Shown here: positions 55,501 through 64,000 of the stretch, one piece after another | Layout: each line of letters starts with the position of its first letter | Position numbering within the stretch: the first letter of the stretch is position 1 | Origin: Scleroderma bovista | Lineage: Eukaryota; Basidiomycota; Agaricomycetes; Boletales; Sclerodermataceae | Reading direction: 5' to 3' | Length of the DNA: 64,000 bases | NCBI GenBank assembly: GCA_037178675.1 | Contig: JAYMGJ010000015.1 | Span: 1-64,000, forward strand | Notes under the pieces: model-generated | Told to the model about the DNA's origin: nothing | What the model saw: the letters and a program-made list of their open reading frames with translations, nothing else | The model's database searches: none | Program-made: the position numbers and the translations under genes

Positions 55501-57394
55501 GGGTGCCACTAGTATTGACCGCTATCCATTACCCATGAAATTCACCCACGAGCCATCATATCACCAAGGCATGCTATGCTGGAACACACCAACCCACTTC
55601 AAAAAAAATACACACTTTTCCTGGCAGTTGGCGGTTCAGCATCCCGCGGTATCCAACGAGTCCGCCGCGGTCAGTATCTGGCTTAAGAGCTTCAACGTGA
55701 CTTGAAACTGACAGGCACAGATTGCTCTATTTCTTTACTCAGAGCTGCGGATTTCCCGTGGCCTTGTACTCTCGGCCACTATATAGCGATTTCTGCGAAT
55801 CGATGAAAAGTCTGATATTCATGCACTAGCAACTCCATAGATGACAAAGAACCGCACAAAATGCCCAATTCGAACGGAATCCTCTCGGCGCATAATGTTC
55901 GGTAGCTTCTCTGCGGATTCCTTTCTGTTACATTCATTTAAGTTACTTAAGAGAAAGTTCATTTAATAGCGTAGACAAGTGGCAGTTCATCGCCAGTGCC
56001 ACAAAGTCAAGCTGTAAAATCCTCGGGCTCCAGAAACCAACAAGAACAAAGTCGAGAATTATATGCCTCCACGAAGCCGGGCATTCCTTTTAGTCTGTGA
56101 AATACGGACATAGGAGCAATGTAATGCTTTGTCTCCAGGAGATCCAAGGAAAACAAGGATGTGAAGGGTAGTTAAACATTTTTCCTTTGGAAAATTGATG
56201 ATGCACCTTCGTGGCTGGCGAAGATACTAGTTCAGCCCCGAATGATCTCAAATGGGCCACTGGAGGGCCGTTCAGTTTCCGCAAGGAGATACATGCACGC
56301 TGTAACCTGACGAAAAATGGTGGCCTTGTGAACTACCGCCAACGAAGCCAGATCCGCAATCTCCAATCTAGTAAGCCCTTCGGTCGGTCATGCAAGACCG
56401 CCGGGGGAATGTCCGATTATGCTCCAAGACTCGCCGGAGTCCTTACCCAGGGGAAGAGTATTATCGACAGTCGTTACTAGTAGTAAAGTCGTACCTAAGG
56501 TTCCGCTTAGATTTGCACTAGTACTAGGAGTTCAAATCAGCACACGACTGTAGAGTGGTAAACATGGACAATTACGCTCATGCTGCATTGCTACATACTT
56601 AATCATCTCGATACACCTTTACGCTGTAACTTCCCTGACGGGTCCACGGACCCCTGGAGATCACATTAGCCAACAGATGGGTCCACGTGTCCACAATATA
56701 GGTAAGCAGTGCCTCTGCGGTAGCCCTTCAGACTTTCAGGCCCATTCGCATCACAATTTTCCCAATTGATCTCCGCGAGGAATGGCTGGCCATATCTGCA
56801 AATGCCACGAGAAAATTGTCAAGGAAACATATTCCGTTAGGCTCTTAAGGCGTGATGAATGGTGTAAATTGGACTCGATAGATTTGTCGTTCGTGCGTTC
56901 CTTTAGTTAAGATCAAGATACGGATGTAAATCAACAAAGAAAATAAGCTAGGTGTGACAGCGAGAGTGATCGAGTGGCGTTGAGCCAAGCTTCTTACAAG
57001 TCTCGCATACAATTATAACAGACTGGTGCTGTTGCTCGCGTAATAGACTCGGCGGCACAGTACAGCGCCAGCTCCTTCCTTCAACGTCTCATTGCTTCTT
57101 GTTGGCAAGTGGGGCACATGCTATTAATATTAGGCGCTAAACGTGGCGTGAGTGATGTATCATGAATGAAATGTGAACGACAAACAATATTGTTGAGGGT
57201 ATTGGCGGCTGTGGTTTTTACGTTGCAGGAAAAAAGGTATAGCAGAAATTACGCAGGCGCAAAATTGCGATGAGAGGTTAAATAGCGTGGCAGGACATCA
57301 TAGGCCAGGAAAAGCATTAAAGAAACGGTAATGAAAGGGGGTAATGAAACTCAGCATCATCATCATACGTTGACCAGAAGCAATCGGCGACATA
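52579..57394. other. Long region without a confident gene
   Basis: I see no intact gene in these 4.8 kb. Overlapping frames at 52989-53297, 53504-53698, 53619-54109 (minus) and 56090-56480 have no family signal. For 53879-54109 I tried splicing the MPRGIKIRT leader to LTVTMNFDNEVSIKVPLTWR, but the only acceptor gives a stop. A possible small spliced gene at 55056-55470 is listed separately. The stretch 56480-57290 is AT-rich without open frames. Confidence 0.45.
55056..55470 (-). CDS. Possible small spliced gene, DUF6593-like at best
   Basis: Minus-strand sequence reads ISYSGPAVVREVIWKLGG followed by a GTGAGC donor (near 55410). After a possible acceptor it reads RVETSRMSIERKLQDG, SPPTKTAIKYRWIGGLPHG and ILLYADGDETR to a stop at 55056. 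The order (polar strand, W, then K.RW..G and L.ADGDE) loosely resembles DUF6593-type proteins, such as the one at 50611-51315. The 5' exon is not found and the joining intron is uncertain, so it may equally be a remnant. Confidence 0.25.
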
Positions 57395-57721
57395 CTACTG
57401 CCAGCAGGTTTGTTTGCACTTGGGAGGTGTGCAATCCGGCGGATGGTTTGGGCTAAACTTGCAGTTCCGATTGTCGCACACGATCTGAACCACAGCGTCA
57501 ACAGTGGTCGGGAGACTCTTTACTAGGCTGCACGAACCAGCTCATCAGGCTGTGGAGCGGTCAGCTTCGGGCGTCACCGTCGACGGGATAATACACTTAC
57601 CAAAGTAAAGGCGTGTCCACAAGCTAAGTATACGTTACGGACACTGGCGGAGGACAACACTGCTGAGAAACGAAGATGGTGCTGGCGCTGGGGAAGGGAC
57701 TCACTGTCTCCAGCGGCACAT
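57395..57721 (-). CDS. Small Cys/His-rich protein with a 12-base exon (4 exons, 53 aa)
   Basis: Exons on the minus strand are 57721-57705, 57643-57601, 57549-57538 (12 bases) and 57484-57395. The product is MCRWRH, VRNVYLACGHAFTL, PDEL, then IVCDNRNCKFSPNHPPDC and TPPKCKQTCWQ, stop. The pattern CGH....LP....CD...C.FS..HP..C..P.C..TCWQ is that of a small basidiomycete Cys/His-rich family whose members, as I recall them, continue with YRQFP.QY..........C. Four Cys pairs and a His suggest zinc binding or disulfides; no function is known to me. It lacks a signal peptide. The stop directly after CWQ truncates it relative to the family, so it may be a damaged gene. Confidence 0.6.
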
Positions 57722-59373
57722 CGTGATTATGATGTGGAAAGCAACGAAGCGTTGAGAAGGTGTGCAAGCTGAGGAGCAGGACGGAGGATACGCGTCATCC
57801 GACCGCCCTTTTATTGGGTTTGGAACGAGATCTGCGAGTCGATTGCATGCAACAGATCGCGTCTCCGAAGTCCAATGTAACCAACGGAACAGATTGACCT
57901 TGCTAAATTTGTCGAGAAAACAAGAAACCTTGACTGAATTGATAGAATTTTTCGGAATGCGTGTTCGAGGAAGTTTGATCGTAAAAAGGAACGAGGAGCC
58001 GAGAGGTCGAAAGGTAGATACTACTTTCTTCCCATCACACCGCAGTTCCACTCATCGAGAATTAGTTTCGGCGATGTGACACCGATATGGATAAACGACG
58101 ACCGCGAGAACAATGAGCACTTACAAAAAACGGGAGTAGTAACCCTGGGTGGTCTAGTCAGTACGCATCAGGGGATGAAGGACGAAGGGTGCATATTATG
58201 GAAATTAACTGGAAGAGATGATCACGGCGGACTTGCTATGTCGTTAACTCGATGACTACCCTGCATGGAGGGGGCCGTTGGACTGCCACAACCATTCTCA
58301 TAGAGTGATCAGTTGCGCTCAACGGTCACTACGTCTAAGCCGAGGTCCGGAGTTAGTCAAGGCTGGTGGCTGGAGGCTGACTAATCAAAAATACATGTTC
58401 TTGGACGCCGTGTTGACGCCGTGGCAAACAGGTTCCTGGCAGGTAGAACTTGCAGCCCGAGAAGAAACGGAAAATTTACTACGGTTTGTCTCACACGTAA
58501 CGTATAGCACGAAGTTAATCTCCATGCTTAGGATGCCCTTGAGCTCGTTCTTTCAATAGCCGAAATGGAGGAGGATATTAGTAGAACATCTCGGAAGGCG
58601 GAAAAACACCATCAGATACAGATACCCCCGGGCGCGATCTGCCCAGTATGGTGAAGCTGGAGAGACTCATACGTCTACTCAGGCACCTCGATCCGGACAC
58701 CACGATCGCACGCGTGATCAGAGAAACTGGCTGGTAATCGAATGAATCTGCTTGATTGATTCAACAAATGCTAACAAGCAGCCTTGGACATATCAAGGAA
58801 GAGACCAAGGCAATGATAGTAAAATAGCGGGCTCGAGCGAAAAAGGAGAGGGCCAAGTCACGCAGGGATCAATCGGAACAGGGGAATGGACCTGTGTCGG
58901 TGTCCAGACATGCAGGTTGTTACTGCGACTCCGGGAACAGCTCAGCTGTGCAAGAGGGTCACTGTTGTTTGCATAGATGCTCTCCAGAATCGACCATTAC
59001 TGACGTAGGTAACATCTATAAGTATTTCTTTTGTGTATTCAATTCGACAAGTGGTAGATAATATTCAATTCGGCGAATAGTCTGGCTGCCGATCATTCAC
59101 TCACGGACAGACACTTGTGTGTCTCTCGCTGCGCATCGGCACTATGAATGAGGCGGGGCGGGTACATTTATTTATTAGACTTGTTCGACTTGAGTATTGC
59201 AGTTGCCCAGAATGCAGTCGACTTCCATATTGGGACTGATGTGGCAGACATGTTACAAGTTGATTGTTGACTTTGAGTATGTAAGTGAAACGCGTTCATT
59301 TCAGTGTCTTTCCCCGCAACCGCTAACGCAATTTGTGATCGTGTGGACGACGATCTCACGATAAGACCTTCAC
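57722..59373. other. Intergenic, no supported gene
   Basis: Open frames at 57701-58079 on both strands, and 58278-58559 and 58752-58976 on plus, have no family match or consistent splicing. The last 200 bases should contain the promoter of the 600-residue gene. Confidence 0.5.
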
Positions 59374-61240
59374 ATGTCCCTGTACACGCCGGTATTTCCA
59401 GGACAGCATGACAACAACACGTCAGTTCGGGACACCAAAAACTACGTAGATCTCTTGCGCAATATCCACTTGTTTCTCTCTACCCAAGGAGAAATGCTAG
59501 CGCCACCATCCAGACCCAGTTCACCCAATTTTGAAGAGAAGGTGTCTCAGCTCAAGGAGAACATCCGCGAGGCGTTCCTAGATGCCAAAGGTGAACCAGC
59601 CAACGGTATGTGGACGCAGCTGAGCGAGCAGCTGAAAATGGAAAGCATGAGAGGGGGAGCTGGTCCAGCTTCCACGACGGACGGTCAAGTGGCCGTTGAG
59701 CAAGAGGTGGAGTGGATCTTGCCGGAAACGGAGCAGGAGTGGTTTGAATGGGAGGCGAAGAGGGAGCAGGAAAAATGTTTGAAGAAGAAGGCGTCGATAC
59801 CGATGCAGCAAGATTATGATACCGCCCCGCTAGCCGCGGATCAACCTGAACTCACGAATTCGATCCCAACACGTCAGATGGCCGTCCCCGAACAGGGTGC
59901 ATCTAATGTCTCACCCTCGACCATTCTCCGGGCAAAGGAAAAAGTCAAGAAATGGCAAGCAACAATTGTCCCGAACTCAACATCCATACCTCACCTTCAA
60001 TACTCTCAGAGTCAGACACCGAAGGAAAGAGTCAGTGGCGCAGGTGTGAAGGGCAAGGCTCCGGCTTTGGCCAAGGGTAGTTCGTCGTTGAACTTCCCCG
60101 TTGTGAAACGTGCCGCCGGCACAGCTCACAACAACAAGGGAAAAGGACCCCCCGTTGGGCACTCTACTTCCAACAATCGCGTTGCCGTCGGAGACTTGAC
60201 GGCGTCTCACATCATACCAAGCACTATTGTCCACAGCGGAAATGCGGAACTAGCTAGTTCAAATGCATCCCATAAAGCTTCCCTCACAGTCAGTGCTAAA
60301 CCGAAGATTAATGACTTTCCTGAAACGGTGGGATGGTTTAAGTCAACTTCACTTGTCAAATCTAACCACCGTTCTTTCTTTCCCCCTTCAGTCGTTCCTC
60401 CCGCCGTCTTTTCCATCCCAGTTGTATACTTCTACCCCACCCCCTCGAAAAGAACTAGGGAAATCCATTCGTGCAAAACCACGACCGATCCTGCCAAATC
60501 CGCCACCCTCTTCCACACCGCCCCCACTGACACCCTCCGAGCCGGTATGTATACGGGAAAAACCCTGTCTAGTCAACCCGCCATCCTCTCAAGCGCCGCA
60601 ATTTGATTCTCCGCAGGTACACAAACACCCTAAGCCTTTCCCGCCGGATGACCCGATTGATCTCCCTGTCACGCCGACAAAGGAACTGGCCGGCCCATCA
60701 ATCCAGCATTCAAGAGTGTCCCCGCCACCTGGCTTTACGGAAAAACTAGTTGCCGTGGCATCTGCTCCAGAAGATGCGAATGTCCATACACTTTCAAGTG
60801 AGGAGTATCCTGTATCCGCGGACCCCGCATTGCACCCCCTTGGAATGGCGGTGGCTTCTCCCGCTCAGGGCCTTGAGGGTGACGGAGCCGAGAAAAAACC
60901 ATCGCCCACAAAATCATATTTTTCTTCGCATGCCGCATCGCCGTCTCTTTCCCCGGTGCCAACTCGAAACCTGCTGTTGCAGTCTCCTGAGAGCCCAGTA
61001 TTTTCATTCACACAGGATAACAATAATAACTTTCGGCCACTGTACACATCTACTCAGGACGGGGCGAAACGGCCTCTTGGTCCAACGAGTAGCGGCATCT
61101 TTGGGATGGGCTATAGTTCCCAGTTCGACATTGAGAAGCATGTAGACCGCGTCAGCGAGTTGTTGGAGAGGGACGTGGACTTTGATAGTTGGCTGCGGGA
61201 CGTAAATACATTGGACGGAGTTGAAACGAGAGATGTATGA
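59374..61240 (+). CDS. Unknown largely disordered protein (2 exons, 600 aa)
   Basis: Exons are 59374-60327 and 60392-61240, joined by a 64-base phase-0 intron (GTGGGA..TTCAG). The N-terminal 150 residues (from MSLYTPVFPGQHDN) contain a probable helix EEKVSQLKENIREAFLDA and an acidic/aromatic block EVEWILPETEQEWFEWEAKR. The middle is Ser/Pro/Lys-rich and disordered. The C-terminus has SSQFDIEKHVDRVSELLERD and VDFDSWLRDV, which looks like a conserved short helix pair. No family is recognised. Without the intron the first frame would end in a Ser/Thr-rich tail at 60606; the spliced frame keeps a consistent Pro-rich composition and a longer conserved-looking end. It lies upstream of, and in the same direction as, shugoshin. 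Confidence 0.68.
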
Positions 61241-61471
61241 CTATCGTGCGATGTCTGTACATACTATTCTTCCCTTAGTTATGAGTATTCTACAATATAA
61301 TTGAGCCAGAACGGGCAGCCTCAAAGACCAGATCAAATGAAATGAAAGTTGCATTCTTGACCACGTGACCTCCGTTCGATATCAGCGCGTGTGCGGAATT
61401 GACAAGCCAACACCACACAGCGGACAGCCACTCGTGGTGCTACTGCCACACCCACGGCGACGTCGCTCACG
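61241..61471. promoter_or_regulatory. Intergenic/promoter region before shugoshin
   Basis: A 231-base gap between two plus-strand genes. CACGTGAC at about 61361-61368 contains an E-box-like palindrome CACGTG, a plausible bHLH-type site, about 105 bases before the shugoshin start. This is suggestive only. Confidence 0.35.
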
Positions 61472-63463
61472 ATGAGCAGACGAGACTCAAAAGTCTCCCT
61501 TAACAACAGGCAGAACGATGCCTTGACAGAGTTTGAGAACTGTGAGTCTCTTCCCCGTGTGTCCAACCGAGCCTTGTGGCCAACTAGAAGTTCGGTGGCA
61601 GTCAAGAAGAAATTCCTTCTCGCAAACAAGCATATTACGAAGTGAGTCCAGATCTACATGTCTCGACACTAGACACAACCTGACCTGCGGTAGACTTAAT
61701 TCTACGCTCAGTGTTCGGATAGAAGAGCTCCAAGCACAAATATCAACGCTCTATGTTGAGAATCTCAGACTTAGAGCTTCCGAGATTGCACTCGCCGCAC
61801 AGCTAAAGAAGGAGCAAGAAAAGTCGCGGAAAATTCTTGCAGATGCAGAAGCGGCGGTAAGGCCCCCTGCCCGTGACATGTATTCTGACACTCATTCCCC
61901 TGTCAAGACATCGAACCTTTCTAAACATCTCGGATTGTTGAGGCAGTCATTCGGCACACCTTGTGGTCCTTCCCCAAAGTCGGAGAGCCATCCCGTACCC
62001 AGGATTCGTCGTCCTGTTGTCGATCCAAATACTTCGCCTATGATACCACGACTCTCGCGTGCTCCGAATATACCGGGGATCAATGAAGACGATGAGTTAC
62101 CGTCAGAGGAGGAAGGCATGGGCAGTGCAAACCCAGCAGGTCTCACAGGATATCGGTCTGCGCGAGACAGACCTAAGGCATCAACGTTGCCTGTGCTTAC
62201 TCGGGTTGCATCGCCTCCACCGTTACCTATGCCTTTACACGTAAACTTAACGGAGAAAGGGGCATCAACCAAGCGCAAGAGTAGGAGACAGAGTGGCTTA
62301 TTATCTGTAAACACTAACGTCGCTTCATCGACGGAATCGGAACGAGGCGAAGGGTTGATACCTCCGCGTGCCGCTAGCCCTGCCTTTGGGTCTCCTATTC
62401 GAAGGGAGGCAGGACTCGCTGAGGATGATGAAGAAAGGAGGGTGGATAGTATGCAGGACAGTGGTTCAGTCCTTGTGGATGACAATGATTATATTGTAAG
62501 GCAGCGGAAAGAGAAGAAGGAGAAAAAGTCAAAGCAAGTGGATCGGGAGACTACTCCAGATGAGATCGACGGCGCTACGACATCGAGGGCAAGAGAGAGG
62601 AAGAGGCGCCGTGATGAAGAAGTACCTGGACTCAAGGACGTCACGAACTCGCCAAGAAGCCGTGTTAGTTTGCCACCATTAGATACCAATACCGCTGGTA
62701 CGTTGACTAATTTGTTTCCATCTCCACGATGTTGACTGTTCGCCTCGGTAGATCGTGATCGGCAGCGTACACCGGATAGCGAGGGAGCCACACCATCGTC
62801 TGCTGCGACCTCAGTGGCCACTTCGCGCATCTTCTTGTCGACGCCGATGACCACTCCTGCAACTACACCTCAAGCATCGCAGCTGTCTTCTCCCCGCTGC
62901 TCTAGCCCCATTCCGCCAGCACCCACGTCTGAGGCGGACAGTATGACAATAAGCGCCCGCGAGAGAAGAACACGGAAGAGCGTCAATTATGCTGAGCCAA
63001 AGTTAAACACGTGAGTACGAGTTTATGTGAACTCCATTATTACTTACATTCTTTCTCTAGCAAGATGCGCAAGCCCGACCCTGTACCACCCCCGTCTGTC
63101 ACCTCCGCTCCCAAAAAGCGTGTATCGGCCAGCTTGCCACGAGTCCACGAATCAGAACCTCAATCATCGACCGCCGTATCTCCTTACTTAAGTGCGTCCA
63201 CCCAGAAACCTCCACCTTCATCGAGCTCTTCATCCAACTCGTCATCTGTTAAGCGTAAAAAATCTCGGTCATCTTTACCAGTTGACGAGGACGATGATAG
63301 CGATGGCACACATGCAGATGCCGAGTATGGTTACAGTTCTGCAAATTGGATGGACACCGATAGCCGGCACCGGAGCACTCAGAACGGTGTACCAAGTGGT
63401 AGCAGTAACCTCCGCAGAACGCCCGAGTCAGACGAGACACGACGCCACAGCTTTGCTGTATAA
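61472..63463 (+). CDS. SGO1: Shugoshin, centromeric cohesin protector (5-6 exons)
   Basis: Exons are 61472-61541, 61602-61641, 61694-62697, 62752-63010 and 63061-63463. The N-terminus reads MSRRDSKVSLNNRQNDAL, EFENF, KKKFLLANKHITK, LNSTLSVRIEELQAQI, then a coiled coil to about residue 80. This is the shugoshin N-terminal domain that dimerises and binds PP2A. The C-terminal region carries the basic SGO motif, RERRTRKSVNYAEPKLNTKMRKP split by an intron, which binds phosphorylated histone H2A at centromeres. The middle is Ser-rich and disordered. The role is protection of centromeric cohesin from separase. A 51-base in-frame stretch (GTAAGG..GTCAAG at 61857-61907) may be a further intron: removing it joins the coiled coil to a TSNLSKHLGLLRQSF helix as in other fungi. 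Confidence 0.9.
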
Positions 63464-64000
63464 CGACTTTTTATGACCCCCCACCCTATTGCGGTGTTGT
63501 TTCGTAGGATTATTCTATACTATTTGACAAGAGTAGGAACACATTCGACATGCCACTCATACCGTACAGAGCAAATACCATCATATAACAGTTCCTTGTA
63601 ATTATATACACTTTCCTCTGATCCATATATCTGATGAAGGTGCATGACGACTAGTCATAAGCGATTGCAGGGTATAAGTGAAAGAAATTGCCTGTCGCCA
63701 TTCCCGTACATGAGCTTGGACTGTAACATTCAATGCATTCTTGTCACAGGTACAGGTATTATCCACCATGCCTGAAGCCATATTTTTAGGTACTTGTTCA
63801 TAATGTAAGGTCATACTCAGTAATGTTTGGGGGACTGACAGCACCTCCGAGGCTATATAAATGCAGGTAGGAGGGTCAAATTCATACACCGAACCAACCG
63901 AATGGCTACGCACATATGAAACGGCCAAGAAGTACAGAAGAACGTATACCGTCCTGTCTCTTTACATGCTTGCAAAAGTGCCTCTAAATCAATTATTTCT
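63464..64000. other. Downstream flank, no supported gene
   Basis: This is the 3' region of shugoshin and beyond. A minus-strand frame of 108 codons (63602-63928) has no recognisable family or splice support. Nothing else is seen before the window edge. Confidence 0.5.

Noticed and set aside
1..64000. tRNA, rRNA and CRISPR features
   Set aside because: I scanned for T-loop-like GGTTCGA strings and cloverleaf partners and for regular direct repeats, and found none that hold up. A tRNA scan by program would be decisive.

Overview
This window is nuclear DNA of a filamentous basidiomycete, most likely an Agaricomycete. The support is many short introns (about 45-75 bases), canonical fungal splice signals, and protein families typical of that class: F-box proteins with an N-terminal coiled coil, a DUF6593 protein, a secreted cyanovirin-N-homology lectin and a small Cys/His-rich protein. 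A Rhizoctonia/Ceratobasidium-like genome is my guess, not something the sequence proves. There are no prokaryotic features, CRISPR arrays or intact transposons that I can see, and I found no convincing tRNA. Gene models were built by hand from reading frames, splice signals and family conservation, so exon edges are predictions.

Layout. 1-4 kb: low-complexity CA-rich DNA, then an OPA3-like mitochondrial protein. 4-8 kb: two convergent F-box genes. 8.1-11.7 kb: a 1048-residue coiled-coil microtubule-organising protein with a centrosomin CM1 motif. 12.5-18.2 kb: a decayed copy of MFS transporter exons, a third F-box gene, then the intact 12-exon MFS transporter on the opposite strand. 18.2-22.2 kb: gene-poor, with stacked palindromes. 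22.2-26.1 kb: an unknown polyQ protein and a C2-domain protein. 27.8-32.1 kb: a CVNH lectin and a second MFS (DHA1) transporter. 33-38 kb: an F-box pseudogene, the divergent pair MRT4 / deoxyhypusine hydroxylase, and a fourth F-box gene. 40.5-48.8 kb: a short cystathionine beta-synthase-like enzyme, a third MFS transporter (DHA2/Vba-like), and a 1022-residue fusion of a GDP-mannose-epimerase-like SDR with two glycosyltransferase modules. 50.6-57.7 kb: a DUF6593 protein, a Ser-rich unknown and a small Cys/His-rich protein. 59.4-63.5 kb: a 600-residue disordered protein and shugoshin.

How the genes relate. Housekeeping genes (OPA3-like, MTOC protein, MRT4, DOHH, shugoshin) are interleaved with accessory genes (F-box family, transporters, lectin, fusion enzyme). 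MRT4 (60S assembly) and DOHH (eIF5A hypusination) share a 92-base divergent promoter and both serve translation. Local duplication is visible: four F-box paralogues share the same terminal intron and a homologous last exon, a fifth is decayed, and part of an MFS gene is copied in inverted orientation with its introns. The most unusual items are the epimerase/double-glycosyltransferase fusion, four GC-AG introns, and the short CBS-like enzyme with an altered substrate loop.
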